Shown: positions 7,425-15,536 of the stretch, piece after piece
How the letters are laid out: each line of letters begins with the position of its first letter
Numbering within the stretch: the first letter of the stretch is position 1
Assembly (NCBI RefSeq): GCF_042643245.1
Contig: NZ_JBHRSK010000011.1
Location: 62,001 to 126,000, forward strand
DNA: 64,000 nucleotides
Direction: 5' to 3'
Source: Acidimangrovimonas pyrenivorans
Lineage (GTDB): Bacteria; Pseudomonadota; Alphaproteobacteria; Rhodobacterales; Rhodobacteraceae
Made by a program: the position numbers and the translations under genes
The notes under the pieces: generated by a model
Database searches by the model: none
Told to the model about the DNA's origin: nothing
Seen by the model: the letters and a program-made list of their open reading frames with translations, nothing else

Positions 7425-8048
7425 TCAGCGGATGCATTCGATTTCGACGCGCCGGTTCAGGCGCATGCCCGCGGCCGTCTTGTTCGAGGCGATCGGCATC
7501 CGTTCGCCATACCAGCGCACCGAGGCGACCCGGGCGCCGACCGAGCGCGCGACCTTGGCCACCGACTCGGCCCGGCGCTTGGACAGGTCCATGTTGTAGG
7601 CGTCGCTGGCGCGGCTGTCGGTATGGCCGTTGATGGCATAGGAGAACGCCCCGGCATGGGTGAAGAAATAGCGCAGCTTGCGCTTGCCCTCGGCGCTGAT
7701 CGACGCCTTGTCGGTGGCGAAGAGCTGATCGGAATTCATCACCGCGCAGGTCTTGCCACGGTGGCAGATCGGCTTGCCGTCGCGGTCGAGGCGGATGTCC
7801 ATGTAGCCCTCGGCACCGTCATCCATCGCCCAGTGCTCGCAGCCGTCCGGGTCGATCCAGATCGTCGGCTGGTAAATCTCGCCCGTCCGCGTTTCCGGCT
7901 TGGCCGCCTGCGAGACCGTGCCCTTCGGCACCGATCCGGTCGCAGTGCCGGGCGTGCCGCCAGCCGCCGCCGCCCCGGCCGAAATGGTCATTGCCAGCAT
8001 GGCCGCGGCTGCGCCGCCCATGCCGGCCCGAATGATCTTGGAATACAT
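7425..8048 (-). CDS. OmpA-family peptidoglycan-binding envelope protein
   Basis: 207 residues with an N-terminal hydrophobic signal region (to about residue 29). Residues about 63-96 contain IWIDPDGCEHWAMDDGAEGY...GKPIC, the segment duplicated in the next gene. The C-terminal half is an OmpA-like domain with INGHTDSRASDAYNMDLS and RRAESV, including the Asp and Arg that bind diaminopimelate in this fold, and the usual end NRRVEIEC. It lacks an eight-stranded barrel, so it is probably periplasmic, holding the peptidoglycan. A 200-base AT-richer region upstream holds its likely promoter and a dyad. Confidence 0.9.
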   Translation of the reverse strand: MYSKIIRAGMGGAAAAMLAMTISAGAAAAGGTPGTATGSVPKGTVSQAAKPETRTGEIYQPTIWIDPDGCEHWAMDDGAEGYMDIRLDRDGKPICHRGKTCAVMNSDQLFATDKASISAEGKRKLRYFFTHAGAFSYAINGHTDSRASDAYNMDLSKRRAESVAKVARSVGARVASVRWYGERMPIASNKTAAGMRLNRRVEIECIR

Positions 8049-8141
8049 CGCTCCCTAGCCCCCTGCCAGAACCCATCGGGGCTCGCGATATCGCCCCTTC
8101 AGGAAAAGGTCACACACTCTATATGTTTGAGTCTAGCAAAT

Positions 8142-8172
8142 TTTGGGGATCTGTGAAGGGCGAATCCCCAAA
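8142..8172. repeat. Nine-base inverted repeat upstream of the OmpA-like gene
   Basis: TTTGGGGAT and ATCCCCAAA are separated by 13 bases in the AT-rich stretch between miaB and the OmpA-like gene, about 95 bases upstream of the ATG at 8048. It could be an operator or a weak hairpin; no T-run follows. Confidence 0.5.
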
Positions 8173-8249
8173 TATTGTGTCTCACGGATCAACAGTGTAC
8201 CCGCGACTCCGGAACTGTCCGCGCCGCGACGACGCGGCCCCGCCGCGCC

Positions 8250-9587
8250 TCAGCCGTCCACCCAGTCCCCGGCGAGCGAGTTCGGTGCCGAGCCCGTGAT
8301 TCTGACCCGGCCGATCACGCCGGGTCGCGCCGCCGGGTGGCGGACGTGAACCGCATGGAGATGCTCGGATTTCCCGACCATCTGCCCCTCGAGCCGGCCC
8401 GGCTTCTCGAACAGGACCGAGACCTCGCGGCCGACCATGTCATCCTGAACCTGCCGCTGCTGCTGCGTCAACAGCGCCTGCAGCCGTTGCAGCCTTTCAT
8501 CCGCCACCTCGGCCGCCACCGCCGCTTTCTCCGCCGCCGGGGTGCCCGGCCGGGCCGAATACTTGAACGAATAGGCCATGCCGTAGCCCACCGCCTCGAC
8601 CAGCTGCATCGTTGCCTCGAAATCTTCGTCGGTCTCGCCCGGGAAGCCGACGATGAAATCCGAGGTCAGGACCAGGTCGGGCCGGGCGGCGCGGATGCGC
8701 TCGACCAGCCGCAGGTATTGCTCGGCGGTATGCTTGCGGTTCATCGCCTTGAGGATGCGGTCGCTGCCCGACTGCACCGGCAGATGCAGGTAGGGCATCA
8801 GCTCGGGCAGCTCGCCATGGGCGGCGATCAATTCGTCATCCATGTCGTTGGGATGCGAGGTGGTGTAGCGGATGCGGTCGAGCCCGTCGATCTTGGCCAG
8901 TTCGCGCGCCAGCCGGCCCAGGCCCCAGTCGCCGCCTTCCCCGGCGCCGTGATAGGCGTTGACGTTCTGACCCAGCAGGGTGATCTCGCGCACGCCGCGC
9001 TCGACCAGGTCGCGGGCCTCGGCCAGCACCCGGTCGACCGGCCGGCTGACCTCGGCGCCGCGGGTATAGGGCACGACGCAGAAGGCGCAGAACTTGTCGC
9101 AGCCCTCCTGCACGGTCAGGAAGGCGGTCGGCCCGCGCGCCGCCTTGGGCCGCCGGGCGAGGTGGTCGAACTTGTCCTCGAGCGGGAAATCGGTGTCGAC
9201 CGTCTTCTCGCCGGCCTCGGCGGCCTTCGTCATCTCGGGCAGGCGGTGATAGCTCTGCGGCCCGACCACCAGGTCGACCAGCGGCATCCGGCGCAGGATC
9301 TCCGCGCCCTCGGCCTGGGCGACGCAGCCGGCGACGCCGATCTTGAGCTCGGGCTTGGCCTCCTTCAAGGGACGCAGCCGCCCGAGATCGGAATAGACCT
9401 TCTCGGCCGCCTTCTCGCGGATGTGACAGGTGTTGAGCAGCACCATGTCGGCCTCGTCGGCCTGCTCGGTCGTGACGTAGCCCTGCGCGCCCAGCGCCTC
9501 TGCCATGCGCTCGCTGTCATAGACGTTCATCTGGCAGCCGTAGGTCTTGATGAAGAGCTTCTTCGGCGCCGTGTCGTGATCGGCCAT
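8250..9587 (-). CDS. miaB: tRNA-2-methylthio-N6-dimethylallyladenosine synthase
   Basis: 445 residues from the ATG at 9587 (MADHDTAPKKLFIKTYGCQMN); an open frame continues upstream but that extension does not look like MiaB. Radical-SAM methylthiotransferase that modifies A37 of tRNAs reading UNN codons. The N-terminal UPF0004 domain has the cluster cysteine of YGCQMN, with further Cys in NTCHIREKA and VAGCVAQAEG. The radical-SAM motif CDKFCAFC lies near residue 155. A TRAM domain closes the protein (GQMVGKSEHLHAVHV). Usually phoH follows directly in this family; here two envelope genes lie in between. Confidence 0.96.
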   Translation of the reverse strand: MADHDTAPKKLFIKTYGCQMNVYDSERMAEALGAQGYVTTEQADEADMVLLNTCHIREKAAEKVYSDLGRLRPLKEAKPELKIGVAGCVAQAEGAEILRRMPLVDLVVGPQSYHRLPEMTKAAEAGEKTVDTDFPLEDKFDHLARRPKAARGPTAFLTVQEGCDKFCAFCVVPYTRGAEVSRPVDRVLAEARDLVERGVREITLLGQNVNAYHGAGEGGDWGLGRLARELAKIDGLDRIRYTTSHPNDMDDELIAAHGELPELMPYLHLPVQSGSDRILKAMNRKHTAEQYLRLVERIRAARPDLVLTSDFIVGFPGETDEDFEATMQLVEAVGYGMAYSFKYSARPGTPAAEKAAVAAEVADERLQRLQALLTQQQRQVQDDMVGREVSVLFEKPGRLEGQMVGKSEHLHAVHVRHPAARPGVIGRVRITGSAPNSLAGDWVDG

Positions 9588-9709
9588 CGGTCCAAGCCTC
9601 GTGGTGATGCAAGCCGCGTTCCTATCCAAACTGGCGCCCGACCGCAACGCTTGCAATGCCGCGCCGGCTGGCGGATTCTGCGCGCGGGGCAAGAACAGGC
9701 AGGGCCACG

Positions 9710-10573
9710 GTGACCTACGACGGATTGAGCGATTTCCTGGCCAGGGGGCGCGATGCGCTGGCCGCGGGGCCGGTGGCGATGATCTTCGCCGAGGACCGGG
9801 TCGAGGTGAGCAGCACCGTGCGCCACCATCTCGACGCCGGCTTCCGCTCGGTGCTGGTCTTCACCGCGCCGGGCGTCGATTTCGCCCTCCACCTGTCGGA
9901 CGGCGTCTACCGCATCCGCTACGACCTGCACCGCGAGGGCGCGGTGCCCGCGGCGGTCAACCGGATCATCGCCGCGGCGCCGGGGCTGTGGATGTATTAC
10001 TGCTACAACGCCGAATACCTGTTCCACCCCTTCTGCGAGACCCGCAACATCCGCGAGATGCTGGCCTTCCACGCCGAAGAGCGCCGCGACGCGGTGCTGA
10101 CCTATGTCATCGACCTCTATGCCGGCGACCTGTCGCGCCATCCCGACGCGGTCGACCTCGACGCCGCCCTGCTCGACCGCACCGGCTATTACGCCCTCGC
10201 CCGCGCCGACGCCCGCGGCCAGCCCAAGGAGCGCCAGCTGGATTTCTTCGGCGGGCTGCGCTGGCGCTTCGAGGAACACATCCCGAAAACGCGGCGCAAG
10301 ATCGACCGGATCGCGCTGTTCCGGGCCAAGCCGGGGCTGCAGCTGCGCGACGACCACACCTTCAACGACGAGGAATACAACACCTATTCCTGCCCCTGGC
10401 ACCACAACATCACCGCCGCCATCGTCTCGTTCCGCACCGCCAAGGCGCTGAAGAGCAACCCCGGATCGACCTTCGACATCCCCAGCTTCAAGTGGCGCAA
10501 CTCGGTACCCTTCGCCTGGCACTCGCAGCAGTTGATGGACCTGGGGCTGATGGAGCCGGGGCAGTGGTTCTGA
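9710..10573 (+). CDS. Glycosyltransferase family 2-like protein
   Basis: 287 residues from a GTG at 9710; an in-frame ATG at 9656 would add 18 poorly conserved residues. The protein resembles the GT2_4 group: an N-terminal region predicting a Rossmann-like fold, then WMYYCYNAEYLFHPFCETRNI at about 90-110, where this group normally has a DADEFL-type metal site, and later ALKSNPGSTF and a C-terminal FAWHSQQ. The usual DxD is replaced by YNAE, so activity is doubtful. It is divergent from miaB and convergent with irr. The family call is moderate. Confidence 0.6.
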   Translation: MTYDGLSDFLARGRDALAAGPVAMIFAEDRVEVSSTVRHHLDAGFRSVLVFTAPGVDFALHLSDGVYRIRYDLHREGAVPAAVNRIIAAAPGLWMYYCYNAEYLFHPFCETRNIREMLAFHAEERRDAVLTYVIDLYAGDLSRHPDAVDLDAALLDRTGYYALARADARGQPKERQLDFFGGLRWRFEEHIPKTRRKIDRIALFRAKPGLQLRDDHTFNDEEYNTYSCPWHHNITAAIVSFRTAKALKSNPGSTFDIPSFKWRNSVPFAWHSQQLMDLGLMEPGQWF

Positions 10574-10587
10574 GGTGAAGCCGGCAA

Positions 10588-10723
10588 GGGGGCGCTGCCC
10601 CCGGAGTATTTGCGCAAAGGTGAAATGGAGGGGCGCCGCCTGTCTTTCATCGTCACGAAAATGTCCCGGGTTCGCCAACCCTGCGCCATTGGTCCGGGCG
10701 AACTGGCGACGGGGCAGCGCCCC
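10588..10723. repeat. Dispersed intergenic palindromic element, copy 1
   Basis: Outer arms GGGGGCGCTGCCCCC and GGGGCAGCGCCCC enclose inner arms GGAGTATTTGCGCAAAGGTG (10603-10622) and a reverse arm near 10645-10670. It lies between two convergent genes. The same building blocks recur at eight other intergenic sites in this window. Confidence 0.75.
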
Positions 10724-10755
10724 TGGCCTGCATCCGGATCAAGAATGGGAAGCGG

Positions 10756-11172
10756 TCAGACCCGCTTGAGCCGGATCACCACGTTGACATGGGCGATCTC
10801 GGTGCCCTCGGGCGCCTCGGGCAGGCCGGTGATCCGCAGCTCGTCGGCCGGCGCGTCGCTCAGCCGGTTGTCGTCTTCCCAGTAGAAATGGGGATGGTCG
10901 TCGGTGCGGGTGTCGAAATGGCTCTTGTTGCCGTCGACGGTGATCTCGGCCATCAGCCCGACATCGCAGAAGGCGCGCAGGGTGTTGTAGACCGTCGCCA
11001 GCGACACCTTCTCTCCCGCCGCGCGGGCGGCGGCGTACAGGCTTTCGGCGGTGACGTGGCGATTCTGGCCGTCGCCGATCAGCAACGCCGCCAGCGACAG
11101 GCGCTGACGGGTCGGGCGCAGGCCGGCCTGCGCCAGCCATTTCGCGCCGCGCGCGGTGGCGATCGGGGTCAT
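10756..11172 (-). CDS. irr: Fur-family iron response regulator Irr
   Basis: 138 residues of the Fur superfamily: winged helix at about 15-80 (LRPTRQRLSLAALL, TAESLYAAARAAGEKVSLATVYNTLRAF) and a dimerisation/metal region with HFDTRTDDHPHFYWEDD. It lacks the C-terminal zinc-binding CxxC pairs of classic Fur and carries a His-rich segment at the regulatory site, which fits Irr. Irr senses haem/iron status in alphaproteobacteria and binds ICE boxes. The position divergent from fabA is the standard location in Rhodobacteraceae. A candidate ICE box lies in this same window at 24702-24718, ahead of nfuA. Confidence 0.88.
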   Translation of the reverse strand: MTPIATARGAKWLAQAGLRPTRQRLSLAALLIGDGQNRHVTAESLYAAARAAGEKVSLATVYNTLRAFCDVGLMAEITVDGNKSHFDTRTDDHPHFYWEDDNRLSDAPADELRITGLPEAPEGTEIAHVNVVIRLKRV

Positions 11173-11356
11173 CCGCTAGCTCTCCCTTTCCTGATCCGGC
11201 AATATAGGAGGCCGGGCGGGGTGTTTTCAAATAGAAATCACCGTCGAAACGCCCCGACGGGCCGGCCGCGCCCCATCCGGCGCCCTTGCTTGCTTGCATG
11301 CGCTCGGTTGCGGGTGGTAGAGGGACGGGATGTATCCATAACGGGGGCAAGGCCGA

Positions 11357-11866
11357 ATGGCGGAATATCCGACGAGCTTCGACAAGGAGCAGCTGCTGAA
11401 ATGCGCGCGGGGCGAATTGTTCGGCCCGGGCAATGCCCAGCTGCCCCTGCCGCCGATGCTGATGATGGACCGCATCACCGATATCTCGGCCGATCGCGGC
11501 GCCCATGGCAAGGGTCATGTGGTGGCCGAGTTCGACATCACCCCGGATCTGTGGTTCTTCGAATGCCACTTTCCCGGTAACCCGGTCATGCCCGGCTGCC
11601 TCGGCCTCGACGGCCTGTGGCAGCTGACCGGCTTCAACCTCGGCTGGCGCGGCTGGCAGGGCCAGGGCTTCGCGCTCGGCGTCGGCGAGGTCAAGCTGCA
11701 GGGCATGGTGCGGCCGGACCGCACGATGATCACCTATTACGTCGACTTCACGCGCGTCATCGACCGCAAGCTGAAGATGGGCGTGGCGGACGGCCGCGTC
11801 GAGGCCGACGGCGAGGTGATATATCAGGTCAAGGACATGAAGGTCGGCCTGGCCGTCGCCGGCTGA
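11357..11866 (+). CDS. fabA: 3-hydroxydecanoyl-ACP dehydratase/isomerase
   Basis: 169 residues, the standard length. Bifunctional hot-dog enzyme that dehydrates 3-hydroxydecanoyl-ACP and isomerises the trans-2 bond to cis-3, the entry to unsaturated fatty acids. The catalytic His71 (FECHFPGNPVMPG) and Asp85 (GLDGLW) are in place. It opens the fabA-fabB-fabI cluster; fabB follows after 28 bases. The divergent irr gene shares the 184-base upstream region, which is AT-richer near 11220-11245. Confidence 0.98.
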   Translation: MAEYPTSFDKEQLLKCARGELFGPGNAQLPLPPMLMMDRITDISADRGAHGKGHVVAEFDITPDLWFFECHFPGNPVMPGCLGLDGLWQLTGFNLGWRGWQGQGFALGVGEVKLQGMVRPDRTMITYYVDFTRVIDRKLKMGVADGRVEADGEVIYQVKDMKVGLAVAG

Positions 11867-11894
11867 CCCCGCGAACATCACGAGGAGAGCAACC

Positions 11895-13124
11895 ATGCGC
11901 CGTGTCGTCGTCACCGGGATCGGCATTGTCTCGCCGATCGGAAACAACGCTGCCGAGGTCGAGGCCAGCCTGCGCGCCGGTCGCTCGGGGATCATCTTCG
12001 CCGAGGACTATGCCGAGCACGGCTTCCGCAGCCAGGTGAAGGGCCAGCCCCAGATCAAGGTCGAGGACCATATCGACAAGCGCAACCTGCGCTTCATGGG
12101 GCCGGGTGCGGCCTACAACTTCATCGCCATGGAGCAGGCGATCGCCGATGCCGGGCTCGAGGAGAGCGACGTCTCGAACGAGCGCAGCGGCCTGGTGATG
12201 GGCTCGGGCGGACCGTCGACCTCGAACTTCTTCCTCGCCCATAACACGGTGATCGAGAAGGGCTCGCCCAAGCGGATGGGCCCGTTCATGGTCACCCGCT
12301 GCATGAGCTCGACCAACTCGGCCTGCCTGGCGACGCCGTTCAAGATCAAGGGCGTCAACTACTCGATCACCTCGGCCTGCTCGACCAGCGCCCATTGCAT
12401 CGGCAACGGGGTCGAGCAGATCCAGATGGGCAAGCAGGACATCGTCTTCGCCGGCGGCGGCGAAGAACTGGACTGGACCCTGTCCTGCCTGTTCGACGCC
12501 ATGGGCGCGATGAGCTCGAAATACAACGACACGCCTCAGACCGCCTCGCGCCCCTACGACGCCACCCGCGACGGCTTCGTCATCGCCGGCGGCGGCGGCG
12601 TGGTGGTGCTGGAAGAACTCGAGCACGCCAAGGCGCGCGGCGCCAAGATCTATGCCGAGGTGACGGGCTACGGCGCCACCTCGGACGGCTATGACATGGT
12701 CCAGCCCTCGGGCGAGGGCGGCGAGCGGGCGATGCGCGTCGCGCTGGCGACCCTGCCGGAAGGCCGCAGCATCGACTACATCAACGCCCACGGCACCTCG
12801 ACCCCGGTCGGCGATATCGGCGAGGTGGAAGCGGTGCGGAACATCTTCGGCGAGGGCAACACGCCGCCGATCTCTTCGACCAAGTCGCTGACCGGCCACA
12901 GCCTGGGCGCCACCGGCGTGCACGAGGCGATCTATTCGCTGATCATGATGCAGGGCAACTTCATCGCCGCCTCGGCCAACGTGACCGAGCTCGATCCGAA
13001 GCTGAAGCCCGAAGAGATCGCCACCACCCTGCGCGAAGGGGTGGAACTGGATTCGGTCCTGTCGAACAGCTTCGGCTTCGGCGGCACCAACGCGTCGCTG
13101 ATCTTCAGCCGCTTTGACGAATAA
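11895..13124 (+). CDS. fabB: 3-oxoacyl-ACP synthase I
   Basis: 409 residues. Condensing enzyme needed to elongate the cis-3-decenoyl product of FabA, so the two genes together make the anaerobic unsaturated fatty-acid branch. The Cys-His-His site is complete: C162 (SACSTSAHC), H299 (NAHGTSTPVGD) and H335 (LTGHSLGATG). A GAGGAGA ribosome-binding site precedes ATG. It lies between fabA and fabI on the same strand with 28- and 24-base gaps, an operon. Confidence 0.98.
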   Translation: MRRVVVTGIGIVSPIGNNAAEVEASLRAGRSGIIFAEDYAEHGFRSQVKGQPQIKVEDHIDKRNLRFMGPGAAYNFIAMEQAIADAGLEESDVSNERSGLVMGSGGPSTSNFFLAHNTVIEKGSPKRMGPFMVTRCMSSTNSACLATPFKIKGVNYSITSACSTSAHCIGNGVEQIQMGKQDIVFAGGGEELDWTLSCLFDAMGAMSSKYNDTPQTASRPYDATRDGFVIAGGGGVVVLEELEHAKARGAKIYAEVTGYGATSDGYDMVQPSGEGGERAMRVALATLPEGRSIDYINAHGTSTPVGDIGEVEAVRNIFGEGNTPPISSTKSLTGHSLGATGVHEAIYSLIMMQGNFIAASANVTELDPKLKPEEIATTLREGVELDSVLSNSFGFGGTNASLIFSRFDE

Positions 13125-13148
13125 GCAGAAGCAAGCAAGGGGTTCGAC

Positions 13149-13937
13149 ATGGCCGAACTGATGAAGGGCAAACGCGGGCTGATCATGGGCGTCGCCAACG
13201 ATCGCTCGATCGCCTGGGGCATTGCCCGCGCCATGGCCGCCGAAGGGGCGGAGCTGGCCTTCTCCTATCAGGGCGAGGCGTTCGGCAAGCGGGTCGAACC
13301 GCTGGCGCAGAGCCTGGGCTCGTCGCTCCTGGTCGATGTCGACGTCATGGACGACGATTCGCTCGACGCCGCGTTCGAGCGGCTCAAGAACGAATGGGGC
13401 ACACTCGACTTCCTCGTCCACGCCATCGCCTATTCGGACAAGAACGAGCTGACCGGCCGCTTCACCGACACCTCGCGCGAGAACTTCAAGAACTCGCTCT
13501 GCATCTCCTGCTATTCCTTCATCGACGTCTCGCGCCGCGCCGCCGCGCTGATGCCGAACGGCGGCACGCTGCTGACCCTGACCTACCAGGGCTCGAACCG
13601 GGTGACGCCGTTCTACAACGTCATGGGCGTGGCCAAGGCGGCGCTGGAAAGCTCGGTGCGCTATCTCGCCAACGACCTCGGCCCCGACGGCATCCGCGTC
13701 AACGCGATCTCGCCGGGCCCGATGAAGACGCTGGCCGGCGCCGCGATCGGCGGCGCGCGCAAGACCTTCCGCCACACCGAGGCCAATGCGCCGCTGCGCG
13801 CCAATGCCACGCTCGAGGCGGTCGGCGGCACCGCGGTCTACCTCGCCTCGGATTACGGCGCCTGCACCACGGGCGAGATCGTCCGGGTCGACAGCGGCTA
13901 TCACGTGCTGGGCATGCCGCAATCGGAGAACCTGTAA
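13149..13937 (+). CDS. fabI: Enoyl-ACP reductase (NADH), FabI type
   Basis: 262 residues. Short-chain-dehydrogenase-type reductase of the last step of each fatty-acid elongation cycle. The nucleotide-binding region is GLIMGVANDRSIAWGIA at the N-terminus, and the FabI catalytic pair Y156-x6-K163 lies in FYNVMGVAKAALE, with the companion tyrosine in TLTYQGS. It is the last gene of the fabA-fabB-fabI operon. This is the target class of triclosan and isoniazid-like inhibitors. Confidence 0.97.
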   Translation: MAELMKGKRGLIMGVANDRSIAWGIARAMAAEGAELAFSYQGEAFGKRVEPLAQSLGSSLLVDVDVMDDDSLDAAFERLKNEWGTLDFLVHAIAYSDKNELTGRFTDTSRENFKNSLCISCYSFIDVSRRAAALMPNGGTLLTLTYQGSNRVTPFYNVMGVAKAALESSVRYLANDLGPDGIRVNAISPGPMKTLAGAAIGGARKTFRHTEANAPLRANATLEAVGGTAVYLASDYGACTTGEIVRVDSGYHVLGMPQSENL

Positions 13938-14251
13938 GGGGCGCCAAGACGGCGTCCCTCCGGGCTGTGATAGCGGGCCGCTTCCCTATGCGCCCTGCGG
14001 ACGAAGCGGGTTTTGGGCCTGACGCGACAGAGGGCCGCGCCCTCCCTCGGGTGGGCGCTCGCGGCGTTCGCGGTCGGCACTTTGTCCCGAAAGCCCCGAA
14101 CGCCCTCTGAACCGCGCAAGACATCGCCAAGGCGCCTTCCCAAGGGAGAGGGAGGGCGCGCAACGGCGGGCTTGCGCCCTTGATTCCGGGCCAGGGACGC
14201 TCTTGTCGAAGCTCCCTGCAGGGGTCAACGTCGGTTTGCGCCCTCGCCCGG
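13938..14251. other. 314-base non-coding region between convergent genes, with long inverted arms
   Basis: No convincing gene. It contains 12-base inverted arms GCGCCCTCCCTC (14037-14048) and GAGGGAGGGCGC (14148-14159) separated by 99 bases, so a large stem-loop could form. The building blocks differ from the other dispersed element of this window. Confidence 0.6.
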
Positions 14252-14839
14252 CTACTCCTTCTCCCGCAACGCCGCGCGCTGCTCCTCGACGCGCCTCTGG
14301 AACGCGCGCTCGTCGCCGAAATCGACGAAATGCGGGTAATGCCTATGCGGCTCGGCCAGCCGCCGGGCATGCTTGATCGGGCACCAATAGGCCTCGGTCC
14401 GCGCCGCCACCTCGCGCACCCAGGCGATGACGCCGTTGGCATAGCCGCAATAGATGCAGTTCAGCTTCTGCAGCCCGTTGAGATAGGCGAGGCTCTGGCG
14501 GTCGATCACGACGTAATCGCGCCGCGGCACCTTGGGGATACCGTAGACCGGGAAACAGATGGCCTGGTAGAGCACGACGAAAAGGTCGAGCAGCGCGAAG
14601 GGCACGATCAGGGCATAGATCACCGGCGCGGTCAGCACGACCAGCGGCCGGGTGCGCGCCAGGAAGCTGGAGAGCTTCTCGCGCGCCGCGCGGTGACGGG
14701 CGCGGACCTCGGCCTCGAACACCACCCGGCCGCGCTCGACCCGGTAGCGGAACTCGCGCCGCTTGTCTTCGATTTCGGCCTCGAGCGCGTCCTGCATCTC
14801 GCGGACACGCTCGGCCAGCCGGTCAAGGGGGGAGGTCAT
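14252..14839 (-). CDS. Membrane protein with Cys cluster, unknown function
   Basis: 195 residues. Residues 1-60 are highly charged and helical (coiled-coil-like: LAERVREMQDALEAEIEDKRREF). One long hydrophobic stretch follows at about 64-98 (VVLTAPVIYALIVPFALLDLFVVLYQAICF). The C-terminal part has LNCIYCGYANG and later YWCPIKHA, a C-x2-C...C-x3-H arrangement that could bind zinc or a cluster. Conserved hypothetical in this family as far as I recall; no function can be named. It is convergent with fabI. Confidence 0.85.
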   Translation of the reverse strand: MTSPLDRLAERVREMQDALEAEIEDKRREFRYRVERGRVVFEAEVRARHRAAREKLSSFLARTRPLVVLTAPVIYALIVPFALLDLFVVLYQAICFPVYGIPKVPRRDYVVIDRQSLAYLNGLQKLNCIYCGYANGVIAWVREVAARTEAYWCPIKHARRLAEPHRHYPHFVDFGDERAFQRRVEEQRAALREKE

Positions 14840-14926
14840 CGGCCGCTCCGTGCTGTTGAGCGGTCAGAACAACACGAAGCGGCCCGTCAGCCAAGGGTGA
14901 TCGCCGGAGCGACCGGATGGCGCGGC

Positions 14927-15355
14927 TCAGACGATCTCGACCAGCGCGAAGGCGAAGGTCAGGTCGCGGCCGGCAAGCGGGTGGTTGGCGTCCAGCACCA
15001 CCGCCTCTTCGGTCACCTCGACCACGGTCACCGGCATTTTCTGGCCCTCGGGGGTGGTCAGTTCGAGCACGGTGCCGAGATCGAGCGGCAGGTTCTCGGG
15101 CACCTGGCTGCGCGGCACGGCCTGGCGGGCGTTCGGATCGGCCTCGCCATAGGCCTCGGCGGCAGCGACGGTCACGGTCTTTTCCTCGCCCGCGGTCATG
15201 CCGGGCAGCGCGCGGTCGAGACCGGGGATGATCTGGCCGGCACCGACGGTGAATTCGAGCGGGTCGCGGCCCTCGGAACTGTCGAAGACCGTCCCGTCGG
15301 CCAGGGTGCCGGTATAATGGATGCGCACGGTGTCGCCGGGTTTGACCTGGGTCAT
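14927..15355 (-). CDS. FKBP-type peptidyl-prolyl cis-trans isomerase (SlyD/FkpB-like)
   Basis: 142 residues. The FKBP domain is at about 1-75 and 120-142 (VRIHYTGTLADGTVFDSSEG, GQIIPGLDRALPGM) with an inserted IF/chaperone flap at about 75-120 (EAYGEADPNARQAVPRSQ...). The insert and lack of signal peptide place it in the cytoplasmic SlyD/FkpB group, which folds nascent proteins. The C-terminus has no His-rich metal-binding tail, unlike E. coli SlyD. The upstream 180-base gap holds divergent promoters for this gene and the dehalogenase gene. Confidence 0.93.
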   Translation of the reverse strand: MTQVKPGDTVRIHYTGTLADGTVFDSSEGRDPLEFTVGAGQIIPGLDRALPGMTAGEEKTVTVAAAEAYGEADPNARQAVPRSQVPENLPLDLGTVLELTTPEGQKMPVTVVEVTEEAVVLDANHPLAGRDLTFAFALVEIV

Positions 15356-15536
15356 CGCCTCTCACTTTCGGTTATCTTGGGGGAGTTTCCGAGGCTGCGC
15401 CCTTCTTCGCGCAGGTACTCTGGGTGAGCGCCAAGCCTGACGCGCCCGCGCGCGGATGTAAACCCCCGCGCCGCCGCCGCGCCGGGCCTTTTCGCGACGT
15501 CCGCGCTGTGCCACTGTGCGGCCGGGAGGACAAACC

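Noticed and set aside
9588..9692. N-terminal extension of MiaB from the upstream start
   Set aside because: The extra 35 residues have no MiaB similarity and would run across the promoter side of the divergent gene; the ATG at 9587 fits the family.
11173..11356. Search for an Irr ICE box in the irr-fabA spacer
   Set aside because: The AT-rich stretch TTTTCAAATAGAAATC has a weak dyad but does not match TTTAGAA-N3-TTCTAAA well enough to call.
11829..13922. Open frame of 697 codons on the minus strand
   Set aside because: Entirely antisense to fabB and fabI, both of which have complete active sites.
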